NCBI GenBank assembly: GCA_963776225.1
Contig: CAVZLL010000003.1
Span: 1-64,000 of the forward strand
DNA length: 64,000 nt
Reading direction: 5' to 3'
Source: Bog-756 sp963776225
Lineage (GTDB): Bacteria; Actinomycetota; Acidimicrobiia; Acidimicrobiales; RAAP-2
Shown: positions 16,789 to 25,163 of the stretch, piece by piece
How positions within the stretch are numbered: the first letter of the stretch is position 1
Layout of the letters: every line of letters begins with the position of its first letter
Notes under the pieces: generated by a model
What the model was told of the DNA's origin: nothing
What the model saw: only the letters and a program-made list of their open reading frames with translations
Database searches by the model: none
Program-made: the position numbers and the translations under genes

Positions 16789-17934
16789 GTGACCACCGGC
16801 AGCGGATCGGTCGTCGACGCCCATCGCTCCCGACTGGGTCGTGTGCGGTCCCGCATGGAGGAGCTCGGCGTGGACGCCCTGCTCCTTTCGCACGGTGCGG
16901 ACCTGCCCTGGTTGACCGGGTACCGAGCCATGCCGCTCGAGCGGCTCACGCTTCTGGTCCTTCCGCAGGAGGGTGATCCGGTGCTGGTCGTGCCCCGGCT
17001 CGAGGCCCCGCGGGTGCCGGACGCCGGCGGGTTGTTCGCGGTCGAGCCCTGGTCGGATTCCGAGGACCCGCTGCTTCTCGTCGAGCGGATGCTGCGCCGC
17101 CCGCAGAAGTCACGTCTCGGCATCTCGGACCGGGCCTGGGCCACCACCCTGCTCGGACTCCAGCGCCGGTTGCCCGGAGCCGAGTGGGTCGAGGCGTCCC
17201 GGGTGACCGCACCGGTCCGCGCGGTGAAGGACGACCAGGAGATCGCGGCCCTGGCCGCCGCTGCCGCGGCGGCCGACCGGGTGGCCGCGGCGCTGCAGGC
17301 AGGGGTGGTTCCGCTGGTGGGGCAGACCGAGGCCCACGTCTCGACCGAGATCGCCTCCCTGCTGGTCGCCGAGGGCCACAGCCACGTCAACTTCGCGATC
17401 GTCGGAAGCGGGCCCAACGCGGCCAGCCCGCACCACGAACCCGGAGACAGGGTCATCGGTCGGGACGAGACGGTCGTGTGCGACTTCGGGGGCATTCTCT
17501 CGCTCGGCGGCGGCGTCGGGTACTGCTCCGACATCACCCGCACGCTCGTGACCGGTCCGCCGTCCGACGAGATCCGACGGTGCTACGACGTCCTCCACGC
17601 CGCCCAACAGGCCGCGGTCGGCGCCGCCCGGGCCGGTACGACCGCCGAGCAGGTCGACCGGGTGGCCAGGGGGATCATCGAGGAGGCCGGTCTCGGTGAG
17701 CTGTTCATCCATCGCACCGGTCACGGGATCGGAATCGAAGAGCACGAGGATCCCTACCTGGTCGCAGGCAACGCCGACGAGCTCCGGCCCGGGCACGCCT
17801 TCTCGGTCGAGCCCGGCATCTACCGGCCTGGGCGCTACGGGATGCGCCTCGAGGACATCGTCGTCGTGGCGCCGGACGGGTCACCCGAGCCGCTCAACCT
17901 CGTAGACCACCGCCTCACGGTCGTCGAGGCCTGA
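16789..17934 (+). CDS. M24-family metallopeptidase (Xaa-Pro aminopeptidase-like)
   Basis: A 381-residue creatinase/prolidase-fold protein. The N-terminal domain (about 1-130) contains LPWLTGYRAMPLERL. The pita-bread catalytic domain shows all five metal ligands: Asp pair in CDFGG and CSDITRTL, His in HRTGHGIGIEEHEDPYL, and Glu pair in SVEPGIY and RLEDIVVV. Such enzymes remove N-terminal residues before proline or cleave Xaa-Pro dipeptides in the cytoplasm. The GTG start lies eight bases after the lipBA stop, so it is probably in the same transcript. Confidence 0.92.
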   Translation: MTTGSGSVVDAHRSRLGRVRSRMEELGVDALLLSHGADLPWLTGYRAMPLERLTLLVLPQEGDPVLVVPRLEAPRVPDAGGLFAVEPWSDSEDPLLLVERMLRRPQKSRLGISDRAWATTLLGLQRRLPGAEWVEASRVTAPVRAVKDDQEIAALAAAAAAADRVAAALQAGVVPLVGQTEAHVSTEIASLLVAEGHSHVNFAIVGSGPNAASPHHEPGDRVIGRDETVVCDFGGILSLGGGVGYCSDITRTLVTGPPSDEIRRCYDVLHAAQQAAVGAARAGTTAEQVDRVARGIIEEAGLGELFIHRTGHGIGIEEHEDPYLVAGNADELRPGHAFSVEPGIYRPGRYGMRLEDIVVVAPDGSPEPLNLVDHRLTVVEA

Positions 17935-17943
17935 GGGGGCTCG

Positions 17944-18669
17944 GTGGATCTGGGCATCGAGGGGAAGGTGGCCCTGGTCACCGCCGGGTCGAAGGGGCTC
18001 GGGCGGGCCGCGGCGATCGCACTGGCCGGCGAGGGCGCGAAGATCGTGCTGTCGGGGCGCGACGGGGAAACTCTGGAGGACACCGGCCGGGCCATCGCCG
18101 GGCTCGGGGGCGAGGTGGCCACCCTGTCCGGCGACGTGACCGACCCCGCCGAGCCCGCGCGTCTGGCGGAGACCGCGCTCTCCCGCTTCGGAGGCCTGGA
18201 CATCCTCGTGGCCAACGCGGGCGGGCCGCCGCCCGGCCGGGCGCTGGAGGTCGGGGAGGACGATCTGTGGTCCGCGCTCAACGCCAATCTGATGACCTCG
18301 GTCCGACTGGTGCAAGAGGCACTCCCCCCGATGCGTGCCGCCGGATGGGGACGGATCTGCTGCATCACCTCCTACACGGTGGTGCAGCCCGCTCCGGTCC
18401 TCGCGCTCTCCAACACGGCCAGGGTCGGGCTGTGGGGGTGGTCGAAGACCGCCGCCCAGGATCTCGCCGCAGAGGGGAGTGGGATCACTCTCAACCTGGT
18501 GTGCCCTGGCCCGCACGCCACCGACCGGATGACGCAGCTCGGGGGATCGGGCCCGATGGGCGATCCCGCCGACCTCGGTGCGGTGATCGCCTTCCTCTGC
18601 TCACGACAGGCCGCCTTCGTCAACGGCGCTGCGGTCGTGGTGGACGGCGGCCTGACCCTGGCCCTGTGA
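17944..18669 (+). CDS. SDR-fold protein lacking the usual Tyr-Lys catalytic pair
   Basis: A 241-residue short-chain dehydrogenase fold. The nucleotide motif VTAGSKGLGRAAA and NAG motif ANAGGPP are intact and the ending AAVVVDGGLTLAL is normal. At the position where YxxxK is expected the sequence is ALSNTARVGLWGWSKT, so both Tyr and Lys are missing. This SNTARxG pattern recurs in a recognised SDR subgroup of unknown chemistry, so it may bind a cofactor without classic dehydrogenase action. It starts at a GTG nine bases after the peptidase stop and is likely co-transcribed. Confidence 0.85.
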   Translation: MDLGIEGKVALVTAGSKGLGRAAAIALAGEGAKIVLSGRDGETLEDTGRAIAGLGGEVATLSGDVTDPAEPARLAETALSRFGGLDILVANAGGPPPGRALEVGEDDLWSALNANLMTSVRLVQEALPPMRAAGWGRICCITSYTVVQPAPVLALSNTARVGLWGWSKTAAQDLAAEGSGITLNLVCPGPHATDRMTQLGGSGPMGDPADLGAVIAFLCSRQAAFVNGAAVVVDGGLTLAL

Positions 18670-18748
18670 CGTTGGTGGCCCCGTCCGGTGCCGACCGTCG
18701 GAGTGAACACGAAGACCGTGAGCAAGATCCGGACAAAGGAGGATGAGG

Positions 18749-19105
18749 ATGATCACGCAGCTCGACGGCATGCCTTCCGGGGTCATCGGGTTCGAAGCCG
18801 AAGGAGAGATCCGGGCCGAGGACTACCGGGACGTCGTCCTTCCCGCGCTCGAACAAGCGGCGAAGGACGGTGAGGTCCGCTTCTTGATCGTGATGCGCGA
18901 CTTCCAAGGGATGTCGGGCGGTGCCCTGTGGCAAGACCTCAAGGTGGGCATCGAGCACCTCCGGGCCTGGAAGCGGATCGCCCTGGTGACCGACATCGGG
19001 TGGATGACCCACCTGACGGACCTGTTCGGGTGGATGACCCCGGGGGAGACCAAGGTCTTCCCGCTGGCCGCTCTCGACGAGGCCAAAGCATGGGTCGGCG
19101 GGTGA
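18749..19105 (+). CDS. SpoIIAA-like (STAS/SEC14-type) small protein
   Basis: A 118-residue protein of the SpoIIAA-like family, with an alpha/beta fold related to STAS and CRAL-TRIO domains. Typical segments are GVIGFEAEGEIRAEDYRDVV, VRFLIVMRDFQGMSGGALW and KRIALVTDIGWM. The family's function is poorly known. I choose the second of two ATGs: GGAGG (18738-18742) lies six bases upstream of it but touches the first ATG at 18743. Confidence 0.82.
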   Translation: MITQLDGMPSGVIGFEAEGEIRAEDYRDVVLPALEQAAKDGEVRFLIVMRDFQGMSGGALWQDLKVGIEHLRAWKRIALVTDIGWMTHLTDLFGWMTPGETKVFPLAALDEAKAWVGG

Positions 19106-19131
19106 GCGACGGCTGATTCCCCGTGCGGCCG

Positions 19132-19677
19132 TCAGCGGCGCGGCGCCGGAGGCGGAGGCACCTCCAACAGCGGGATCCGCCCCCCGGAAGAGGGCGGCGG
19201 GGGCGGCGGCGGTGGTGGCGCTGAGGGGGGCGGCGGAGGCGGTGGCGGGGGTGGTGGTGGCGCTGCGTCGGTCTCGGCCTCCGGGACCGGGACCGGGGGT
19301 CGCAACCGCTCGGCCTCGACCGGGTCGAAGGCACGCACGAACTCGGTGTCGCCGGAACCGGGGTGCTGGGGAATCGATGGGGTCGGTCGGGAGCGGCCAC
19401 GCTCCGCCTTCGGTGCGACGAAGCTCGGAGCCAGGGAACCCGACCCGTCCGCTTCGGTCTCGACGACGGGCCCACCGCCCTGCAACCCGTAGTGGGCGGC
19501 GTCCCGGTCGAAGTACCCGACTGCGGCCGCCCGTCGTTTCTTCCGGTCGGCCGACCGGACGGACCGGAGCACCAGCAGGATGACGGCAAGGACCGCGGCG
19601 ATGGCCAGGACGAGGATCTCCAGACGGCCCCAATTGGTGCCGGTGGTCCCGCCCACCAGGGACATGATCATCTGCAT
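19132..19677 (-). CDS. Single-pass membrane protein with polyproline tail
   Basis: A 181-residue protein with one transmembrane helix (about residues 19-39, EILVLAIAAVLAVILLVL) followed by a basic stop-transfer stretch RSADRKKRRAA. The rest is cytoplasmic, charged and disordered, ending in two runs of about 12 and 9 consecutive prolines. Such runs stall ribosomes without elongation factor P. I do not recognise the family. The ATG lies eight bases behind a TACGAT box, supporting the start. Confidence 0.68.
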   Translation of the reverse strand: MQMIMSLVGGTTGTNWGRLEILVLAIAAVLAVILLVLRSVRSADRKKRRAAAVGYFDRDAAHYGLQGGGPVVETEADGSGSLAPSFVAPKAERGRSRPTPSIPQHPGSGDTEFVRAFDPVEAERLRPPVPVPEAETDAAPPPPPPPPPPPPSAPPPPPPPPPSSGGRIPLLEVPPPPAPRR

Positions 19678-19685
19678 CCGATTCC

Positions 19686-19691
19686 ATCGTA
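19686..19691 (-). promoter_or_regulatory. -10 box of the polyproline membrane protein gene
   Basis: TACGAT on the minus strand, eight bases before the ATG at 19677; leaderless arrangement. Confidence 0.45.
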
Positions 19692-19720
19692 CCGGTGGAT
19701 GTGCGGTTGCGCACTGATCG

Positions 19721-20830
19721 TCATCGGACCGGGAAGCGCGTGGATCGCAGCGACGACGGTGGCGGAGGCAGGTCGTGCTCGCCCCGGCCTGGCAAGGTCT
19801 CCCCTTCTGGGAGCGGGGTCGAGACGAGCTCGGGGACCGACCGAGGCCGACCCGGGCGGGCGCCGGCCGGGTCAGGGGTCACCGCCCCGAACGCGGTGAG
19901 CACACCCCCGGGACCCCACGGGTCAGGCATGGCGTCGACTGCCCCCGACCGCCGTCGCCGGCGCGCGGCGCCCCACCCGGTCACACCCGCGACGACCGCC
20001 AGCGCGGCGAGCAGACCGGCCCGACCCCAGCTGGGTCGCAGCGCCGCGGCGCGCGTGTCAGCCGGGACGGCGGGTGGCGGTGCCCGGTGTCGGACCGGCG
20101 GCGGTTTCGGGGGGAGGGCACGCCGGACCGACGCGGACTCGAGGTACGCCACGTCGATGGTCTCCGTCGGGCTGATGCGGGCGGTGTTGGCGGGTGCGGC
20201 GGACGATGCGGCCTGGATCGCGGTCACGAACGGTCCGGTGGCGAAGACCACCACCTGCTCGAGTGCCTCCACCGGCTGGGTCACCGTGACCGTGGCTCCA
20301 ACCGCGCCGGGGATGCTCGGGACGTCGAAGGGGACCGCGCTCCCGGGTGCCTGGTAGGGGGCGACCAGCCCTGCGGCGAACAGACGCGCCGCGGCCGGGT
20401 CGCCGATGCGGAAGAGGAGCACCGCGAGGTCGTTGGCACCCTTCCCGGGCCCGCTGGTGTCGTTCCACAGCCGGATCGAGGCACCGAACCCTGGGCGGGC
20501 GGCGAGCGCGGTGAACTGCGCCTGGGCCTCGGCGGGATCCGAGGACTGGGCGGCGAAGGTCTCAGCGGTGAGCGGCCCGTTGGTGGGCCCGGGCGCCGCC
20601 GCCGTGAACCCTGGGAAGCCGGGATCGGCGATGAGGGTCCCGAGGTCCGAGCCCGGTGTGGTGGTCACGGTCGTCGAGCTGGCAGGGGCGCGGGCCGTCG
20701 TCGACGGGGAGCCGCCGGGGACAGGAGCGGCTACTGCGGGCAGGTCCATGACCGATGGCGTGGCCGACAGCACGAACCCGAGGACCGCCGCGAGCGGCAC
20801 CCGGCACCGTCGATGTGGACCGCCGATCAC
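19721..20830 (-). CDS. Predicted secreted or membrane-anchored protein with C-terminal helix
   Basis: A protein of about 369 residues. A signal segment (CRVPLAAVLGFVLSATPSV) is followed by a Pro/Ser/Thr-rich stretch and a folded domain around residues 100-230. A transmembrane helix (GLLAALAVVAGVTGWGAA) near residue 290 is followed by basic RRRRR and a cytoplasmic Pro-rich tail, so it resembles a single-pass surface protein. I do not recognise the family. Start is uncertain: the GTG at 20830 fits the signal peptide and a CACGCT box seven bases upstream; the frame is open further into metH. It follows metH on the same strand, 65 bases after its stop. Confidence 0.68.
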   Translation of the reverse strand: MIGGPHRRCRVPLAAVLGFVLSATPSVMDLPAVAAPVPGGSPSTTARAPASSTTVTTTPGSDLGTLIADPGFPGFTAAAPGPTNGPLTAETFAAQSSDPAEAQAQFTALAARPGFGASIRLWNDTSGPGKGANDLAVLLFRIGDPAAARLFAAGLVAPYQAPGSAVPFDVPSIPGAVGATVTVTQPVEALEQVVVFATGPFVTAIQAASSAAPANTARISPTETIDVAYLESASVRRALPPKPPPVRHRAPPPAVPADTRAAALRPSWGRAGLLAALAVVAGVTGWGAARRRRRSGAVDAMPDPWGPGGVLTAFGAVTPDPAGARPGRPRSVPELVSTPLPEGETLPGRGEHDLPPPPSSLRSTRFPVR

Positions 20831-20837
20831 ACCGGAG

Positions 20838-20843
20838 AGCGTG
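20838..20843 (-). promoter_or_regulatory. Possible -10 box of the secreted protein gene
   Basis: CACGCT on the minus strand, seven bases before the GTG at 20830. Weak alone, but the spacing matches the other leaderless starts. Confidence 0.3.
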
Positions 20844-20895
20844 GCCGATCCAGACCCGCTCCGGTGGGATGGCGGGGCGCCCGCCTCGCTCTCCG

Positions 20896-23800
20896 TCAGG
20901 CGACGAAGTACTTGGCCTGGGGGTGGTGGCAGATGATCGCGGTCGTCGTCTGCTCGGGCTGGAGCTGGAATCCCTCGCTCAGTTCCACGCCGATCCGATC
21001 GGCGGACAGCAGGTCGACGACCTTGGCGTTGTCCTCGAGATCGGGGCACGCCGGGTAGCCCCAGGAGTAGCGGCCGCCGCGGTACTTCTGGCGGAACAGT
21101 CCGGTCAGGGTCGGACCGTCCTCAGCTTCGAACCCGAGCTCCTCGCGGATCCGGCGGTGCCAGTACTCGGCCAGGGCTTCGGCCATCTCGACGCCCAGCC
21201 CGTGGAGGTAGAGGTAGTTCCGGTACTGGTTGGCCTCCTTCAGGCGCGCCGCCTCCTCGGTGACCCGTGGACCCATGGTCACCACCATGAAGCTGGCCCA
21301 GTCCGGCTCCCCGGAGTCGATGGACCGGAAGAAGTCGCTGATGCACAGCCAGGGCGACTCGGTCTGGCGGGGAAACGCGTATCGCATGAGCTCCTCGCGC
21401 CTGCTCTCGTCCTCGAAGAGCACGAGGTCGTCCCCGTCGGCGTTGGCCGCAAAATGGCCCCAGGCCACTTGCGGGATGAGGAACTGCCCGGCCTTGGCCG
21501 TGGCCAGCTGCTCGCGCAACAGGGCCCGGACCCGGTCCTTGAAGGCGTTGTCGTCGTTCTTTTCCTCGCCCTCGGGTCGGAAGCCCCACTGGTTGCGGAA
21601 GAGTGCCGTCTCGTTGAGATAGGCCGCAATCTCGTCGACGGGTATCCCTTTGGCCACCCTGCTGCCCAGGAACGGCGGCTCGAAGGTGGGGTTGTCCGTG
21701 GCCACCTCGGGCGAGCGGGCAGGCAGGGCCTCTCCTCGTGCCAGCGCCGCTTCTGCCGCCTGCTTGCGCAGCTCGCTCTTGCGCGGGCCGATGTCCCGGC
21801 CCCCGATGGCCGTCCCGAACTCCGGATCGTCCTCGCCGGTGCGGGTGAGCTCGACCAGCCGGTCCATCGTGCGCAGGCCCTCGAATGCGTCCTTTCCGTA
21901 GAAGAGGCGTCCCTGGTACACCTGCCGCAGGTCGCGCTCGACGTAGGTACGGGTGAGGGCGGCCCCGCCCAGGATGACCGGGATGTGGGCCAGGCCCCGC
22001 CGGTTGAGCTCCTCCAAATTGTCGCGCATGATCAGGGTGGACTTGACCAGCAGCCCGCTCATCCCGATGGCGTCGGCGCCGCTCTCCTCCGCCGCGGTCA
22101 CCAGCTCGTTGATCCCGATCTTGATGCCCAGGTTCTTGACCGTGTAGCCGTTGTTGGTGAGGATGATGTCGACCAGGTTCTTCCCGATGTCGTGCACATC
22201 GCCCTTCACGGTTGCCAGGACCATCACGCCCTTGCCACCCTGGTCGGCCTTCTCCATGTGGGGCTCGAGGTAGGCAACGGCCGCCTTCATGGTCTCGGCG
22301 GAGCCGAGCACGAAGGGGAGCTGCATCTCCCCGGAGGCGAACCGCTCGCCCACGGTCTTCATGCCGGCCAGCAGGAAATCGTTGATGATCACCAGCGGGG
22401 TGTGGCCGTCGGCCATGGCCTCGTCCAGGTCGGCCTCGATGCCGTTGCGGTCACCGTCGATGATCCGGTGCTCGAGGCGCCGGTCGACGGTCCATCCCGA
22501 ACGGTCCTCTCCCGCCGAGGCGGCAGCGGCGGAGACCCCCTCGAAGAGGGCCAGCAGCTCGGTGAGCGGGTCGTACCCCTCGTGGCGGCGGTCGTAGACG
22601 AGATCCAGGCAGACCTCGCGGGCCCGGTCGTCGATCTTGGCCAGGGGCAGGATCTTGGACGCGTGCACGATGGCAGCGTCGAGCCCCGCCTCGACGCACT
22701 CGTGCAGGAAGACCGAGTTCAACACCTGGCGGGCGGCGGGATTGAGGCCGAAGGAGACGTTGGAGAGCCCGAGCACGGTGTAGACGCCGGGAAGCTCGGC
22801 CTTGATCCGACGGATACCCTCGATGGTCTCGATGCCGTCCTTCCGGCTCTCCTCCATACCGGTGGACAGCGGGAGCGCAAGGGGGTCGAAGATGAGATCC
22901 TCGGGCCGCAGACCGTAGCGTCCGACCGCGATGTCGTGAATTGCTCGGGCCGCCCGCAGCTTCCATTCGGCGGTGCGCGCCTGTCCCTCGGTGTCGATGC
23001 AGGTGCAGACCACCGCCGCGCCGAACTCCTTGGCCAGGGCGAGGAACGAGTCGAGCCTGGTGCCTTCGTCGTCCCCCTCTTCGAGGTTGACCGAATTGAT
23101 GACGGCCCGACCGCCGATCCAGGACAGCGCGGTCTCGATCACCGGCGCCTCGGTCGAGTCGACCATCAGCGGCACGGTCGACTGGGTGCAGAACCGGGAT
23201 GCGACCTCCTCCATGTCGGCGACGCCGTCGGCGCCTGTGTAGTCGACACAGACGTCGATCAGATGCGCTCCCTCCTTGACCTGGTCACGTGCCATGGTCA
23301 CGCAGGTGTCCCAGTCCTCGTCGAGCATCGCCTCGCGGAACCGCTTCGACCCGTTGGCATTGGTGCGTTCGCCGATCACCAGGAAGGAGGTGTCCTGGTG
23401 GAAGGGAACGGACGTGTAGATGGATGCAGCCCCGGGTTCGGGGCGCGGCCGGCGGGTGGCCGGGGCGAGATCGCGACAGGCGGCCACCACGGCTGCCAGG
23501 TGAGCCGGTGTGGTGCCGCAGCAGCCCCCGATGACCGACACGCCGAGTTCGCCGACGAACTGGCGATGGAATTCGGCCAGCTGATCGGGGGTGAGGTCGT
23601 AGTGCATGGCTCCGTCGACCACCGAGGGCAGTCCGGCGTTGGGCTGGCAGCTGATCGGGACCGCGGCCTGGGCCGAGAGGTGGCGCAGCGGCTCGAACAT
23701 CTCGGCCGGTCCGGTCGCGCAGTTGAGGCCGATCACGTCGACGTCCATGGCCGAAAGGGCGACCAGGGCGGCTCCGATCTCGGTGCCCGGGAGCATGGTG

Positions 23801-24408
23801 CCGGTGAGCTCGATGGTGACCTGCACCTGGACGGGCACCTCCCTGCCCGCAACAGCCATGGCGCGGCGGACGCCGGTGATGGCCGCCTTGGCCTGGAGCA
23901 GGTCGAAGACGGTCTCGACGACGAACAGGTCGACGCCCCCCTCGAGGAGGGCGGTCGCCTGGTCCCGGTAGGCATCCCGGAGGTCGGCGTAGCGGATCTG
24001 GCCGAGGGTCGGGAACTTGGTCCCGGGCCCGAGGTTGCCGGCCACCCAGCGCGGGCGCTCCGTCGTCGCATAGTCGTCTGCCGCCTCCCGGGCGAGGCGG
24101 GCGGCGGCCAGGTTGAGCTCGTGGACCCGGTGCTCCTGGCCGTACTCGGCCAGGACCGGTGCGAACGCACCGAAGGCGTCGGTCTCCACGACATCACACC
24201 CCACCTCGAGGAACGAGCGGTGGACGCCCGCGACGATGTCGGGCCGGGTCACCACCAGCAGTTCGTTGCACCCTTCGAGGTCGGGCCCACCGAAGTCATC
24301 GGCGGTCAGCCCGGCGAGCTGCAGGTTGGTCCCCATCGCGCCGTCGAAGATCACGACGCGTTCGGTGACGGCGCGGAGGTAGCTCGACTCGGCGAGAGGG
24401 ACGGCCAT
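20896..24408 (-). CDS. metH: Cobalamin-dependent methionine synthase
   Basis: A full-length 1170-residue MetH, which makes methionine from homocysteine and methyltetrahydrofolate using methylcobalamin. In order: homocysteine/zinc domain with GLNCATGP (Cys230) and VIGGCCGTTP (Cys296, Cys297); folate domain beginning FLVIGERTNANGSKRF; cobalamin domain with DVHDIGKN (about residue 737), whose His replaces the lower B12 ligand; and the reactivation domain with RYSWGYPACPDLED for S-adenosylmethionine. The ATG has GAGGGG just upstream and a TACCCT box (complement of 24418-24423). It is divergent from the PduO-type adenosyltransferase; the 104-base gap is too short for a cobalamin riboswitch. Confidence 0.97.
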   Translation of the reverse strand: MAVPLAESSYLRAVTERVVIFDGAMGTNLQLAGLTADDFGGPDLEGCNELLVVTRPDIVAGVHRSFLEVGCDVVETDAFGAFAPVLAEYGQEHRVHELNLAAARLAREAADDYATTERPRWVAGNLGPGTKFPTLGQIRYADLRDAYRDQATALLEGGVDLFVVETVFDLLQAKAAITGVRRAMAVAGREVPVQVQVTIELTGTMLPGTEIGAALVALSAMDVDVIGLNCATGPAEMFEPLRHLSAQAAVPISCQPNAGLPSVVDGAMHYDLTPDQLAEFHRQFVGELGVSVIGGCCGTTPAHLAAVVAACRDLAPATRRPRPEPGAASIYTSVPFHQDTSFLVIGERTNANGSKRFREAMLDEDWDTCVTMARDQVKEGAHLIDVCVDYTGADGVADMEEVASRFCTQSTVPLMVDSTEAPVIETALSWIGGRAVINSVNLEEGDDEGTRLDSFLALAKEFGAAVVCTCIDTEGQARTAEWKLRAARAIHDIAVGRYGLRPEDLIFDPLALPLSTGMEESRKDGIETIEGIRRIKAELPGVYTVLGLSNVSFGLNPAARQVLNSVFLHECVEAGLDAAIVHASKILPLAKIDDRAREVCLDLVYDRRHEGYDPLTELLALFEGVSAAAASAGEDRSGWTVDRRLEHRIIDGDRNGIEADLDEAMADGHTPLVIINDFLLAGMKTVGERFASGEMQLPFVLGSAETMKAAVAYLEPHMEKADQGGKGVMVLATVKGDVHDIGKNLVDIILTNNGYTVKNLGIKIGINELVTAAEESGADAIGMSGLLVKSTLIMRDNLEELNRRGLAHIPVILGGAALTRTYVERDLRQVYQGRLFYGKDAFEGLRTMDRLVELTRTGEDDPEFGTAIGGRDIGPRKSELRKQAAEAALARGEALPARSPEVATDNPTFEPPFLGSRVAKGIPVDEIAAYLNETALFRNQWGFRPEGEEKNDDNAFKDRVRALLREQLATAKAGQFLIPQVAWGHFAANADGDDLVLFEDESRREELMRYAFPRQTESPWLCISDFFRSIDSGEPDWASFMVVTMGPRVTEEAARLKEANQYRNYLYLHGLGVEMAEALAEYWHRRIREELGFEAEDGPTLTGLFRQKYRGGRYSWGYPACPDLEDNAKVVDLLSADRIGVELSEGFQLQPEQTTTAIICHHPQAKYFVA

Positions 24409-24488
24409 AGCCCCTCAAGGGTACCGGCGCGGACGTGCGGCTGGGACCGGCAACCGGGCGGGAGGGCCGGTGACCGGATTCGGTTCGT

Positions 24489-24494
24489 TAGCAT
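24489..24494 (+). promoter_or_regulatory. -10 box before the adenosyltransferase gene and a 5-codon leader ORF
   Basis: TAGCAT, seven bases before a GTG at 24502. That GTG opens only five codons and stops at a TGA (24517-24519) that overlaps the start of the adenosyltransferase gene at 24513. If leaderless here, the mini-ORF would be translated first. Confidence 0.35.
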
Positions 24495-24512
24495 CGGTCG
24501 GGTGAACGCACC

Positions 24513-25115
24513 GTGCTGAGGATCTACACGAGGACCGGCGACGACGGGACCACCGGGCTCCTCTACGGCGGTCGTGTGCGCAAGGACGACCCGGTCATGG
24601 AGCTGACCGGGACCGTGGACGAGGCCCAGGCGACCATCGGCATGGCCCGTGCCGAGACGGTCCCGGGATCCGAGCTCGACGAGCTGCTGACCCTCCTCGA
24701 GCGGGAGCTCTACGTGCTGATGGCCGAGGTGGCCACCGATCCGGCGCACCGGCCGAAGCTCGTCGCGGGCACGACGCTGGTCACCGAGGGGATGGTGGAG
24801 GCCCTCGAGGGGAGGATCGACGAGCTCATCGGTCAGGTCGAGTTGCCGCCCGACTTCGTGGTGCCGGGAGCCAACCGTGCCTCGGCCGCGCTCGACCTGG
24901 CCCGGACCGTGGTGCGCCGGGCCGAACGCCTCGTCGTCGCGGCGCCCATCGAGGGCTCGCTGGTCGGCCGCTATCTCAACCGGCTCTCGGACCTCCTCTG
25001 GGCCCTGGCCCGGTGGGCCGAGGGCGCCGAGCACGTGCTGGCCCGCGGCGAGCCCCGCCGGACCCGACGGAGGGGGTCACCGGACACCGGCGCGGTTGCC
25101 GACGATCCCGGTTGA
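24513..25115 (+). CDS. Cob(I)alamin adenosyltransferase, PduO type
   Basis: A 200-residue corrinoid adenosyltransferase that transfers adenosyl from ATP to cob(I)alamin, giving adenosylcobalamin. The N-terminal ATP motif TRTGDDGTTGLLYGG is clear, as are the helical segments VDEAQATIGMAR, ELYVLMAEVAT, PGANRASAALDLARTVVRRAER and the closing LNRLSDLLWALARW. The last 25 residues are a basic, disordered tail. The product would feed the acyl-CoA mutase at 30.5 kb. It is divergent from metH, which needs the methyl form of B12. Confidence 0.93.
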   Translation: MLRIYTRTGDDGTTGLLYGGRVRKDDPVMELTGTVDEAQATIGMARAETVPGSELDELLTLLERELYVLMAEVATDPAHRPKLVAGTTLVTEGMVEALEGRIDELIGQVELPPDFVVPGANRASAALDLARTVVRRAERLVVAAPIEGSLVGRYLNRLSDLLWALARWAEGAEHVLARGEPRRTRRRGSPDTGAVADDPG

Positions 25116-25163
25116 CCCCCTCTGACGCCCATCGAACGACGACCGAACAGGAGCAACGACGCC

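Noticed and set aside
24409..24512. Cobalamin riboswitch in front of metH
   Set aside because: The gap between the divergent genes is only 104 bases and has no B12-box-like conserved core, so a full riboswitch does not fit.
20755..24519. 1254-codon open frame on the plus strand opposite metH
   Set aside because: It mirrors metH codon by codon in a GC-rich genome, with low-complexity Gly/Arg/Leu content and no homology; metH is unmistakable.
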